Shown piece by piece: positions 8,295 to 16,459 of a stretch of 64,000 nucleotides of DNA (positions within the stretch are counted from its first letter, which is position 1; each line of letters begins with the position of its first letter). The stretch spans positions 558,001-622,000 of the forward strand of contig NZ_JBHRTO010000001.1 in the NCBI RefSeq assembly GCF_042646385.1. Direction: 5' to 3'. A program made the position numbers and the translations under genes. Under the pieces are notes generated by a model. The model did no database searches, had not been told where the DNA came from, and saw only the letters and a program-made list of their open reading frames with translations. Source of the DNA: Cypionkella sinensis. Its GTDB lineage: Bacteria > Pseudomonadota > Alphaproteobacteria > Rhodobacterales > Rhodobacteraceae.

Positions 8295-9344
8295 TTAAGA
8301 CTGTTTCAAGCTGTCACGTTTGGCTGCTGTCTGGGCGTGAATCAGGATGTGAAGTGCATCTTGGGGTTGTAAAACCTGCGATGGCGGCGTCATCAGCAGG
8401 CGACCAAACAGCGCGCGCCATGGCTCTTGCTGCATCAATGTGGCAAAGCGCGCGCGGCGCCATTGCACGGCTTGGTGGTGCAGCGGCCCCAGCACCGGAT
8501 CGGCCAGCAACTCGGCTCGCAGGTGGCTTGCGTTCAGCGCGAGGATCGAGCGGTCTTCGAAGGCGCTGAAATTGCGCTCGACCCAATAGCTCATATCGAA
8601 CGCCGCCGTATCGCGGTTGGCGCGGCCGCGGTCGGCCTTGACCAGATAGTTCTGCATCGACCCGAGGGCATAGTGGTTCAGTTGCACCAGTGCATAATTG
8701 TCGCGAGTGTAGTCCGAGAATATCCGGCCCTGCGGAAAATCAGCGGGCAGCGCGCGCCCCGCACCGTCATACCAACGCGCCATACCTGCGCGGGCTGGGT
8801 CAGGGCTGCGCGGGCGGTGCACGCCGAGTTTGCGATAGCTGCCATCGTTGCGGAACAAAGTCTTGAACAGTTGCGCCCGCCATGGCCATGCGAAGGTTGC
8901 AGGTGCCGCATGGGTGAAGGTCTCGGTGACGGGCTGATCGGAAATCTCAATCACGCCCGCATTGCCAAACATCCGCCAGGTCAGCGTGATGGCAGTGGCA
9001 TCGGGCAGGGCGTGCAGCAGGGCATTCAAGCTGCGGTCGCCGACATGGATGTTGACGAATTCGTCGATGTCGCAAAACAGCAGCCAATCGGCCTTTACAA
9101 TCGCAGGATGTTTGTCGGCAGCCTTCAGCATCGCCCATTGCGGCCCTTCCGGGTGGGGGCCATCATTACGCATATGGATCAGCCAGCCCATCGTGGCAAG
9201 GCGATCCAGCATCAGATCGGTGCCGTCGCTGCAATCATTGGAATAGACAAGGAAATCGGTAAATCCACAGGCGCGATGATGCGCCAGCCATTCGATGAGG
9301 AACGCGCCTTCGTTTTTAACTCCGATGAGGGCAGTGGCGCGCAT
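8295..9344 (-). CDS. glycosyltransferase family 2/92-like protein
   Basis: 349-residue predicted sugar transferase. The N-terminus ALIGVKNEGAFLIEWLAHH is typical of Glyco_tranf_2_4/GT92-like proteins, followed by YSNDCSDGTDLMLDRL and the acidic DxD-type motif LLFCDIDEFVNI that binds the nucleotide-sugar metal. The start at 9344 (MRATALIG) is preferred; the longer open frame to 9623 runs through an intergenic repeat and reads antisense to the next gene. It likely acts on capsule, LPS or exopolysaccharide. It pairs with the unknown gene downstream. Confidence 0.82.
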   Translation of the reverse strand: MRATALIGVKNEGAFLIEWLAHHRACGFTDFLVYSNDCSDGTDLMLDRLATMGWLIHMRNDGPHPEGPQWAMLKAADKHPAIVKADWLLFCDIDEFVNIHVGDRSLNALLHALPDATAITLTWRMFGNAGVIEISDQPVTETFTHAAPATFAWPWRAQLFKTLFRNDGSYRKLGVHRPRSPDPARAGMARWYDGAGRALPADFPQGRIFSDYTRDNYALVQLNHYALGSMQNYLVKADRGRANRDTAAFDMSYWVERNFSAFEDRSILALNASHLRAELLADPVLGPLHHQAVQWRRARFATLMQQEPWRALFGRLLMTPPSQVLQPQDALHILIHAQTAAKRDSLKQS

Positions 9345-9373
9345 TCTGATCCTTTGCCGCAGAGTGGAATGAA

Positions 9374-9410
9374 GGAGCCTCCGGCGGGGATATTTGGACA
9401 GAGAGGATGA
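9374..9410 (+). repeat. dispersed intergenic repeat, subclass II copy
   Basis: GGAGCCTCCGGCGGGGATAT followed by TTGGACAGAGAGGATGA. Subclass II differs from subclass I after the GC-rich core. It lies in the divergent gap between the glycosyltransferase and the metallo-hydrolase gene, and its tail creates an in-frame ATG at 9407 for the latter. Confidence 0.8.
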
Positions 9411-9481
9411 CCAAAGGGAAGGGGGAACTTGACGCTTGGCGGGTGCGGCGGCAAGCATGGCGCTGGTTTGGGGGGATTTCG

Positions 9482-10351
9482 ATGCTGTCACATCTGCGGA
9501 TATATGAGCCGCATCCGGGACTATTGGCGTTTTACGATGGACGGGTGGAGGGGCACCGTTTTGCCGATGCGCCGAACTGGGTGGACGATGGGGCTTTGTC
9601 GCTAGGGATCGCGTCCTATGCATTGATCGCAGGCACGCAGGCGATTGTCTATGACAGCCATGTCTCGGTGCCGCATGCGCAGCGCATCCGCGAAGTGCTG
9701 CATCAGCGCGGTGTTACCGATATCCGGGTGGTGCTGTCGCATTGGCATCTGGATCATGTCGCGGGCACCGAGGCCTTCGCGGGCTGCCCGGTGATCGCCA
9801 ACGCGCGCACTCTGGCGCATCTGCGCGGGCGGCAAACGGCGATCGAGGCAGGCACCAATCACGGCCTGCCCGCGATCAACCCGCTGATCTTGCCGGATGT
9901 GGTGTTCGAGGGGCAGATGACGCTGGATCTGGGCGGTATGCGGATTGAGCTGATCGAGGCCAACATCCACTCGGATGATGCCACGGTGCTGTGGCTGCCA
10001 GAGCGCGGCATTCTTCTGGCGGGCGATACGGTGGAGGATTGCGTGACCTATGTCGGCGCGCCCGAGGATTTCGACATCCATCTCGCCGATCTTGCACGGC
10101 TACAGGCTTTGGGCGCGCGCTGGGTGCTGCCCAACCATGGCGCGGCAGAGGTGATTGCGGCGGGTGGCTATGGCCCTGATCTGCTGGCGGCGACGGCGGA
10201 TTACATCCGGCATTTGCAGGCCGATGATCCGCGCCCGATGGCCGAGATCATCGCGCCCTGGCTTGAGAACGGCGCGCTGCGCTATTTCGCGCCCTATGAG
10301 GACGTCCACGCCCAGAACCGTGCGCGGGTGCAGGCGCTGGCCGCGAATTGA
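9482..10351 (+). CDS. metallo-beta-lactamase-fold hydrolase
   Basis: 289-residue hydrolase with the zinc-binding signature HWHLDH at about residues 103-108, a second ligand H in EANIHSDD, the D in LLAGDTVED and the H in LPNHGAAE, which together form a complete MBL active site. The family covers glyoxalase II, lactonases and other hydrolases; the substrate cannot be told. I take ATG 9482 after a G-rich ribosome-binding site; an earlier in-frame ATG (9407) comes from the repeat tail and would add 25 residues of unlikely sequence. Cytoplasmic, no signal peptide. Confidence 0.83.
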   Translation: MLSHLRIYEPHPGLLAFYDGRVEGHRFADAPNWVDDGALSLGIASYALIAGTQAIVYDSHVSVPHAQRIREVLHQRGVTDIRVVLSHWHLDHVAGTEAFAGCPVIANARTLAHLRGRQTAIEAGTNHGLPAINPLILPDVVFEGQMTLDLGGMRIELIEANIHSDDATVLWLPERGILLAGDTVEDCVTYVGAPEDFDIHLADLARLQALGARWVLPNHGAAEVIAAGGYGPDLLAATADYIRHLQADDPRPMAEIIAPWLENGALRYFAPYEDVHAQNRARVQALAAN

Positions 10352-10648
10352 CGCAAACCCGGCCTAGCGGTTCAATATGGGGAACCAAGGCAACCTGGCG
10401 GCGTTGTAACTGTTAACGTCAAAAGCACCATCCCGGATCTGGCGGTGCAAAGAACACGAATGTCAGCGCTTGGGAGGAATGTTAGCAGATATCACGTTGA
10501 AGCCGCGCGAAATGCTTGCGGTTTCACCGATAGTTTAGCCGCTGCTATCGCATATCAGCACCGATCCTGTGCTTTGATGCCATAGCGGCGGCCCGGTTTG
10601 GAATCAGTGCCGAACCACAGCCGCCACACGATTTTGAAAGGACGATCA
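10352..10648. other. 297-bp gap upstream of the OmpA-family gene
   Basis: No reading frame here looks coding. Visible elements are an imperfect stem at 10528-10550 (CGATAG / CTATCG) and a GAAAGGA ribosome-binding site at 10636-10642 in front of ATG 10649. The long leader suggests a promoter well upstream, but I cannot place -35/-10 boxes confidently. Confidence 0.4.
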
Positions 10649-13072
10649 ATGAAAAGAATGCTCGGAACCACCACCGCTTTGTCGATGGCGATGTTCAATG
10701 TGCAGCCGTGGCCTTTGATGGCGCAGACGCTGACCGACAGCGGGGCTGTGGTCGCGGCGGATGGGACCGTCCTGTGCGAACCGACGGCTGATGCGGCCTG
10801 CGATCCTGCGGCTTTCGCCGATCAGGCGAACGCGATTGCGGCCCGCATGGCCGAGCAGGCTGCACAGGCAGAAGCCGAAGCACAGGCTCAGGCAGAAGCC
10901 GCTGCGCAAGCGCAAGCCGAGGCAGAAGCCGCCGCGCAAGCGCAAGCCGAGGCAGAAGCCGCCGCGCAAGCGCAAGCTCAGGCAGATGCCGAAGCGGCTG
11001 CACAGGCGGAAGCCGCAGCTCAGGCTCAGGCCGAGGCTGATGCAAAGGCCCAAGCCGACGCTGACGCCGCCGCACAGGCCGAGGCTGATGCCAAGGCACA
11101 AGCGGATGCTGATGCCGCCGCTCAGGCCGAAGCAGACGCCAAGGCGCAGGCCGACGCAGAAGCTGCCGCACAGGCCGAAGCAGATGCAAAAGCCCAGGCC
11201 GATGCCGACGCCGCTGCGCAGGCAGAGGCTGACGCCAAGGCACAGGCTGACGCTGATTCAGCCGCACAGGCCGAGGCAGATGCCAAGGCGCAAGCAGACG
11301 CAGAAGCAGCTGCACAGATTGAGGCCGACGCCAAGGCACAAGCCGACGCCGATGCAGCCGCTCAGGCTGAGGCTGACACCATGACGCAAACCGATGCGGA
11401 CACCAAGGCAACCGCCGAAGGCGAAGCTGCGACCCCGGCGGACGCAGCCCCGGCTGATACGGCGGAAGCTCCTGCAGAGGATGCCGGGACACCTGACGCC
11501 ACCGCTCCGGATTCCACGGCAACCGACGCGGCCCCGGCTGATCCGGCCCCTGCGGATGCAGATGCGGCTACGACAACTGAGGCCGGCACCGATGCCGCCC
11601 CCGCCGATGCAGCCGAGTCTCCGGCCACAGATGCTACGGCAACTGACGCGCCGGTGATCCTGCCTGCCACCGTGACCGATCCTGCAACGGGCGAGAAGCT
11701 TGTGGTCGATCCGGCCACGGGCGCCGCTGTGACGGAAGAAGAAGCCGCAGCCAAGGCTGCCGAGCAAGAAAAGTCGCTTGCCGAGGCCCAGAAGGAAATC
11801 GCGGTTGAAGCTGATGGCACCGTGGTTGACCCCTCGGCGGGCCTGAAAACCGCGCCGGTCGAGGCCGACCCCAACGCCGCCCCCGTTGATGTGCCGGTCG
11901 CGTCCGAGGCCGAGGTTGAAACCCTGAGCAACCTTCTGGCCCAGCCTGAAGGCGTTGATCCTGCGACCTTGGGCGCTGCTGCTGCCTTGGCGGCTGCTCC
12001 GGTTGCCGAAGGTGAAAAGCCTGCTGATCTGGCGCCCTCGAAAGACGCCGTAACCTCGTTGACCGAAAAGTTGACCGAGGGCAGCGTGCGCTCATCCACG
12101 CAGGAATTCGCGGCGGCGCCGGTGATGCTGGGCAGCGACAAGAAGAAAAAGAGCGGCCTGTCCGATCTTGAAAAGGTCGGTCTAGTGGCGCTGGGCGCTT
12201 TGGTGGTCGGCGCGATCATCAAGGACAACAACAAGGACCGTCGCGGTCGTGAAGGCTCGCAAGTCGTGTCCAACACGGGCGACCGCGTCGTTGTGCTGAA
12301 GCCCGATGGCACCTATCAGGTCTATAAGGATGATGATGCCGTGCTGCGTCAGCCCGGATCGAACGTGCGCACCGAGACCTATCGTGATGGCTCTTCCCGG
12401 ACCATCGTGGAGCGTGCAGATGGCACCCAAGTGGTGACAGTGCGTGATGCGACGGGGCGTGTGCTGCGCCGCTCGCAGTTCGACAGCCGCGGCCGTGAAC
12501 TGGTGCTGATCGACGATCTGGAACCGGAACGCGTGGTGATTGTCCGCGATCTGCCGAAACCGCGTGAAAACCGTGTGGTGATCTCGACCAAGGACAACGA
12601 TTACGCGCTCAAGGCAGCACTTGCTGCGAAGGATATCGAAAAGATCGGCCGCACCTTCAGCTTGCGGCAGATCCGCGAGATCCCGGAAGTGCGTCATCTC
12701 GCTGCGACGATTGACGTCGATAACGTGAACTTCGCCTCGGGATCGGCTGCGATTGCGGCGGATGAGGCTTCGGATCTGGCAGATCTGGGTAGCCTGATGC
12801 AAGAGATGCTCGACAAGAACCCGCGTGAGATGTTCCTGATCGAGGGTCACACTGATGCCACCGGCAAGGCGGCGATGAACCTTGCGCTGTCTGATCGGCG
12901 TGCGGAATCGGTGGCTTTGGCGCTGACCGAGTATTTCGACATCCCGCCGGAGAACATGGTGATCCAAGGCTACGGCGAGACCGAGCTGCGCATCGACACG
13001 CAGAAGGATGAAAAACGCAACCGTCGTGTGGCGGTGCGGATCATCACGCCGCTGCTGTCGGTCGGCAAGTAA
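10649..13072 (+). CDS. large OmpA-family protein with Ala-rich repeat and C-terminal peptidoglycan-binding domain
   Basis: 807-residue envelope protein. In order: signal peptide (about 1-25, PLMAQ); an Ala/Gln/Asp/Glu/Lys repeat (about 70-250) likely forming a long charged helix; an acidic Ala/Pro/Thr region (about 255-350); a hydrophobic segment around 509-525 (VGLVALGALVVGAII); a region of short repeated strands with D/R-rich turns; and an OmpA C-terminal domain (about 688-807) with FASGSAAI, LIEGHTDATG and the ALSDRRAESV helix that binds diaminopimelate of peptidoglycan. The start ATG has a GAAAGGA site; the upstream ATG at 10598 lacks one. A strong terminator follows. It probably links membrane and cell wall. 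Confidence 0.85.
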   Translation: MKRMLGTTTALSMAMFNVQPWPLMAQTLTDSGAVVAADGTVLCEPTADAACDPAAFADQANAIAARMAEQAAQAEAEAQAQAEAAAQAQAEAEAAAQAQAEAEAAAQAQAQADAEAAAQAEAAAQAQAEADAKAQADADAAAQAEADAKAQADADAAAQAEADAKAQADAEAAAQAEADAKAQADADAAAQAEADAKAQADADSAAQAEADAKAQADAEAAAQIEADAKAQADADAAAQAEADTMTQTDADTKATAEGEAATPADAAPADTAEAPAEDAGTPDATAPDSTATDAAPADPAPADADAATTTEAGTDAAPADAAESPATDATATDAPVILPATVTDPATGEKLVVDPATGAAVTEEEAAAKAAEQEKSLAEAQKEIAVEADGTVVDPSAGLKTAPVEADPNAAPVDVPVASEAEVETLSNLLAQPEGVDPATLGAAAALAAAPVAEGEKPADLAPSKDAVTSLTEKLTEGSVRSSTQEFAAAPVMLGSDKKKKSGLSDLEKVGLVALGALVVGAIIKDNNKDRRGREGSQVVSNTGDRVVVLKPDGTYQVYKDDDAVLRQPGSNVRTETYRDGSSRTIVERADGTQVVTVRDATGRVLRRSQFDSRGRELVLIDDLEPERVVIVRDLPKPRENRVVISTKDNDYALKAALAAKDIEKIGRTFSLRQIREIPEVRHLAATIDVDNVNFASGSAAIAADEASDLADLGSLMQEMLDKNPREMFLIEGHTDATGKAAMNLALSDRRAESVALALTEYFDIPPENMVIQGYGETELRIDTQKDEKRNRRVAVRIITPLLSVGK
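11066..11401 (+). repeat. seven tandem 48-bp coding repeats
   Basis: Encodes seven copies of a 16-residue unit with consensus AAAQAEADAKAQADAD. The last copy is diverged (TMTQTDAD). The DNA copies differ at many synonymous positions, so the protein pattern is conserved more than the DNA. The alternating small and charged residues suit a single long helix or coiled coil. Confidence 0.85.
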
Positions 13073-13091
13073 GGCTGTCACACGACTTAAG

Positions 13092-13120
13092 GCCCCGAGG
13101 GAAACCTCGGGGCTTTTGCG
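13092..13120 (+). terminator. rho-independent terminator after the OmpA-family gene
   Basis: GCCCCGAGG, loop GAAA, CCTCGGGGC, followed by TTTTGCGTTT. A perfect 9-bp GC-rich stem with a GNRA-like loop and U-tract, 19 bp after the stop codon. Confidence 0.9.
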
Positions 13121-13178
13121 TTTGGGCGTGGCGCAGGGTCGCGCTTTGCTGCAAATTGCGCGCCAAAAGGAGTTTCTC

Positions 13179-14141
13179 ATGAGCCACGATCTGATCCCCG
13201 AAGCGGCGCTGGACTGGGCCCGCGCTGGCAAGGCTGCGGCGATTGCGACCGTGGTGGAAACCTGGGGCTCGGCACCGCGGCGGGCGGGCAGTCAGATGGC
13301 GGTGTCGGAACTGGGCGAGATGGTGGGCTCGGTCTCGGGCGGCTGTGTCGAGGGCGCGGTGGTGCTGGAGGCGATGGAGGCTATCACCGCCGGGGTGCCG
13401 CGATTGCTGAGCTATGGCGTGGCCGATGATACTGCTTTTGCGGCGGGGCTGGCCTGTGGCGGCACGATCCGGGTGCTCGTCGAACCCGTCGCGCCGATGC
13501 TGTCGGTTCTGACTGAGCTTGTGGCGGTGCGGGCGTCGCGGCTGGCGGTGGGTTATGTGGTGGATCTGGCCGACTGGAGCCGTCGTCTGGTTGAACCGGG
13601 GCAGGACGGCGCGGTGGATGCGCGGCTGCGGGCGGATAAGGCGGGGATCGACGAGGGGCGGTTCATCGCGCCCCACAATCCGCCGCTGCGGCTGATCGTG
13701 GTGGGGGCGGTGCATGTGGCGCAGCCTTTGGTGGTGATGGCGCGGCTGGCGGGGTATGATCCAATTGTGGTGGACCCGCGCGAAAGCTTTGCCGCTGCGG
13801 CGCGGTTTCCGGGTGAGACGATCTTGGATATGTGGCCGGATGAGGCGCTGACCGGGCTGGCGCTGGACAGCCGGACGGCGGTGGTGACGCTGACCCATGA
13901 TCCGAAACTGGACGATCCGGCGATTGCGGTCGCCTTGCGGTCGGGGTGTTTTTACCTTGGCTGTCTGGGGTCCAGAAAAACCCATGCGGCGCGGGTAGAG
14001 CGGTTGCGGGCGGCTGGGTTTTCGGAAAGTGAAATCGGGCGGATTCATGCTCCGGTCGGGCTGGCGATTGGGGCGCAGGGGCCGGGGGAAATTGCGGTGT
14101 CTATCCTGGCGCAGGTGACGGCGGTTTTGCGGGGGGAATAG
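13179..14141 (+). CDS. XdhC/CoxI-family molybdoenzyme maturation factor
   Basis: 320-residue protein with the two XdhC parts: an N-terminal XdhC_CoxI domain (VVETWGSAPRRAGSQMAV, SVSGGCVEGAV, LACGGTIRVLVEP) and a C-terminal Rossmann-like domain (LRLIVVGAVHVAQPLV, TLTHDPKLDDPAI, LGSRKTHAAR). The family binds and sulfurates molybdenum cofactor and inserts it into xanthine dehydrogenase-type enzymes. No such dehydrogenase gene is nearby, so its client is elsewhere. AAGGAG lies 7 bases before ATG 13179; the longer open frame begins inside the upstream gene. Confidence 0.88.
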   Translation: MSHDLIPEAALDWARAGKAAAIATVVETWGSAPRRAGSQMAVSELGEMVGSVSGGCVEGAVVLEAMEAITAGVPRLLSYGVADDTAFAAGLACGGTIRVLVEPVAPMLSVLTELVAVRASRLAVGYVVDLADWSRRLVEPGQDGAVDARLRADKAGIDEGRFIAPHNPPLRLIVVGAVHVAQPLVVMARLAGYDPIVVDPRESFAAAARFPGETILDMWPDEALTGLALDSRTAVVTLTHDPKLDDPAIAVALRSGCFYLGCLGSRKTHAARVERLRAAGFSESEIGRIHAPVGLAIGAQGPGEIAVSILAQVTAVLRGE

Positions 14142-14144
14142 GAT

Positions 14145-14163
14145 GGTCCCAACTCGGGACCAA
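14145..14163. terminator. hairpin in convergent gap
   Basis: TGGTCCC-AACTC-GGGACCA, a perfect 7-bp stem just after the XdhC gene stop, followed by an unusually AT-rich stretch to about 14225. It sits between convergent genes and could serve as a terminator, though it has no long U-run. Confidence 0.5.
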
Positions 14164-14230
14164 AATTATCTATTTTAGATCAATGGCTTATTTTTCAAAA
14201 TTTACGAATTTTTAACGAACGGCCTGATTT

Positions 14231-14923
14231 TCACTGCGTCAAAGCCAGATCCAGCGCGGCTTCGCAGTGGATCAAGGTGGTGTCAAACACCGGAACCGAG
14301 ACATTGGACTGGCTGAGCAGCATGCCGATTTCGGTGCAGCCCAAGATCAGACAGTCGGCCCCGTTGGCGGCAAGGCGTTGCGCAATCGCCTCATAACAGG
14401 CGCGGCTGTCTGGCATAATGATGTCGCGGCAAAGTTCTTCGTAGATGATGCGGTGAATTGTGTTGCGGTCATCGACATTGGGCAGGATCGGGGTCAGGCC
14501 CGCCGCGCGCAGCTTATCGGTGTAGAAGCTTTCCTGCATGGTAAATGCAGTGGCCATCAGGCCCGGAGATTTCAGCCCGGCGCGGGCGATGCGCGCGGCA
14601 GTGGCCTCGGCAATGTGCAAAAGGGGCAGGGTCACGCCGTGCATCATCGGCTCGGCGAGTTTGTGCATGGTGTTGGTGGCCAGCAGCAACACCTCGGCCC
14701 CGCCGCTTTGCAGGGCCTTGGCATGCAGGTTCAGAATGGCGGCGGCGGCTTCCCAATCGCCAGCGGCTTGCAGTGCTGCAATCGGGGCGAAATCTATCGA
14801 GCGAATCAACAGCTCGGGCGAATGCAGGCCGCCCAAGCGGGCGCGCGTCAGATCGCAGAGCGTGCGGTAATAGGTTTGGGTGGAAGCCGCAGACATGCCG
14901 CCAAGGATGCCGATGGTTTTCAT
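14231..14923 (-). CDS. aspartate/glutamate racemase-family protein lacking the first catalytic cysteine
   Basis: 230-residue protein of the YgeA/Asp-Glu racemase family, cofactor-independent enzymes using two cysteines. MKTIGILGGMS at the start, LLLATNTMHK at about residues 78-87 and LILGCTEIGML near the C-terminus mark the family. In YgeA-type racemases the first motif normally reads CTNTMH; here GCC codes Ala where Cys is expected, while the second cysteine (GCTE) is kept. The enzyme may therefore not racemise by the standard two-base route. The start at 14923 is chosen for the match to the family; an ATG at 14977 would add 18 poor residues. Confidence 0.8.
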   Translation of the reverse strand: MKTIGILGGMSAASTQTYYRTLCDLTRARLGGLHSPELLIRSIDFAPIAALQAAGDWEAAAAILNLHAKALQSGGAEVLLLATNTMHKLAEPMMHGVTLPLLHIAEATAARIARAGLKSPGLMATAFTMQESFYTDKLRAAGLTPILPNVDDRNTIHRIIYEELCRDIIMPDSRACYEAIAQRLAANGADCLILGCTEIGMLLSQSNVSVPVFDTTLIHCEAALDLALTQ

Positions 14924-14986
14924 GAGGGAGCTTTCTTGGGGGGCTTTGGGGGGGCGGGATAAGGGTGGTGCGTGCAAGCACGCACC

Positions 14987-15574
14987 CTACCGATCATTCA
15001 TTCCCTTGCCTTGGAGGATACGCGGGCGGTGCTTTTCGATGCGGGTGGTTTTGGTGGCCGAGGCTTTCGGCTGATTGAAATGCAACAGATACCCCCGCCT
15101 GCGCCCCGGCGTCAGCGCATCAAAGGCCTCGGCCAGTTCGGGGTCTTGTTCCAGCGCGATGATCAATTCTTCGGGGTAGGGCAGATCATCCTTGGGATAA
15201 CTGATTTTCGCGCCTGATGTTTCCAGCGCGATGGCTGCGCGGATATAGCTGCGCAGCGTCTCGGCCATGGCAGTGATCTGCGCCAGATCGGCGCATTTCA
15301 CCATCCGCACCGCGCGGGAGTTTTCACCCGGTGCCAGCAGGATGCCTGCGGGATCTTCGAGCAGCACGCCTTTGAAGAAACCGAGCGTCGCAGCCTCCTT
15401 GAAGCCCCAGAGCAGGGCGACATTGCCGCCGTCGTGGCAATAGCAGGGCCCACGCCATTTGTAGGTTTCCTGCAAACCGCAGGCCAGCAAGAGCGCGCGC
15501 AGCGCCTGCAACTCGGCCCGCCAGATCGGTGCTTCGTCAAAGAACGCGGCAATTTGCGTGTCGGAATCTGCCAT
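14987..15574 (-). CDS. YdeI/OmdA-like DUF1801-type protein
   Basis: About 195 residues. The N-terminal part (WRAELQALRALLLACGLQET, KWRGPCYCHDGGNVALLWGFKEAATLGFFKG) matches DUF1801/YdhG-like domains and the C-terminal part (YPEELIIALEQDPELAEAFDALTPGRRRGYL) matches the bacteriocin-protection YdeI/OmdA domain. Members are small soluble proteins of unclear biochemical role. Two adjacent ATGs (15577 and 15574) follow a GGGGGAAG site; I use 15574 for spacing. Stand-alone gene between infC and the racemase homologue. Confidence 0.78.
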   Translation of the reverse strand: MADSDTQIAAFFDEAPIWRAELQALRALLLACGLQETYKWRGPCYCHDGGNVALLWGFKEAATLGFFKGVLLEDPAGILLAPGENSRAVRMVKCADLAQITAMAETLRSYIRAAIALETSGAKISYPKDDLPYPEELIIALEQDPELAEAFDALTPGRRRGYLLHFNQPKASATKTTRIEKHRPRILQGKGMNDR

Positions 15575-15725
15575 CATCTTCCCCCGGACATTGCTGTCAG
15601 GGGTAATGCAGGCCAAAGCGGCTGTCTATCGCGCCGAGGCGGGCAGCGGGCGGGCGGGCAAAAGTAAGGGGGCCAATGGCCCCCAAATTTGCTACAAGAA
15701 TTTTCGCCAGTTCGGCGGGTCTAGC

Positions 15726-16265
15726 CTATTTCGGCGAGACCATCATCACCATCTGGCGACCTTCAAGTTTTGGCATCGATTCGATCTTGCCAGCATCGCC
15801 GACATCGGCGGCGACGCGGTTGAGCAATTCAAGCCCAAGTTCCTGGTGCGCCATTTCGCGGCCCCGGAAGCGCAGGGTGACTTTCACCTTGTCGCCTTCA
15901 TCAAGGAATTTCAGCACCGAGCGCATCTTCACATCATAGTCATGCGTGTCGGTGCCGGGACGGAACTTGATTTCTTTGATCTCAATGATGTGCTGCTTCT
16001 TGCGGGCTTCGGCCTCACGCTTTTGCTGTTCATATTTGAACTTGCCGAAATCCATGATCTTGCAGACTGGCGGCTCGGCGTTGGGCGAGATTTCCACCAG
16101 ATCGAGCCCGGCTTCCTCGGCCATCTGCATCGCGCGTGCGGGGGTGACGACACCGACATTTTCCCCATCTGCGCCAATCAGGCGAATCTCGGGCGACCGG
16201 ATGCGATCGTTGATGCGCGGGCCGGTTTCGCGTTGCGGCGGGGCATTGTGAGGTCTGCGGGCTAT
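15726..16265 (-). CDS. infC: translation initiation factor IF-3, probable ATA start
   Basis: IF-3 binds the 30S subunit, monitors start-codon pairing and prevents premature 50S joining. The N-domain (RINDRIRSPEIRLIGADGENVGVV), the linker (FGKFKYEQQKREAEARKKQ) and the C-domain (KEIKFRPGTDTHDYDVKMRS, KVTLRFRGREMAHQE) are all complete. The family N-terminus ARRPHNAPPQ follows an ATA codon at 16265-16263, which is preceded by AAAGGA at ideal spacing; there is no ATG, GTG or TTG at this point. Rare AUU/AUC/AUA starts are known for infC, allowing IF-3 to repress its own translation. The only upstream ATG (16343) would add 26 unrelated residues. Confidence 0.93.
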   Translation of the reverse strand: MARRPHNAPPQRETGPRINDRIRSPEIRLIGADGENVGVVTPARAMQMAEEAGLDLVEISPNAEPPVCKIMDFGKFKYEQQKREAEARKKQHIIEIKEIKFRPGTDTHDYDVKMRSVLKFLDEGDKVKVTLRFRGREMAHQELGLELLNRVAADVGDAGKIESMPKLEGRQMVMMVSPK

Positions 16266-16459
16266 GGTGGTGGTCCTTTGAATGGTTATTGGCTGGCGCA
16301 AGATAGTCTTGTGGCGGGCAAGCTTCAACCTGAAAAGCCGCAAGATTTGTGCATGGTTTGGCTTCTGGCCCGGTGCTGGCTGGTGCAGGTCTTTTCTTTT
16401 GCCGCCGATTCTGTCATAGCCGGGCTAACCGATGTGTACTCGGTATTGGGAGAATGATT

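Noticed and set aside
11066..11401. CRISPR-like periodic DNA
   Set aside because: The 48-bp periodicity is in frame, without distinct spacers, and encodes a regular protein repeat.
10695..11522. Minus-strand frames across the Ala-rich repeat
   Set aside because: Pro/Arg/Leu-rich shadows of the repeat-coding DNA in the OmpA-family gene.
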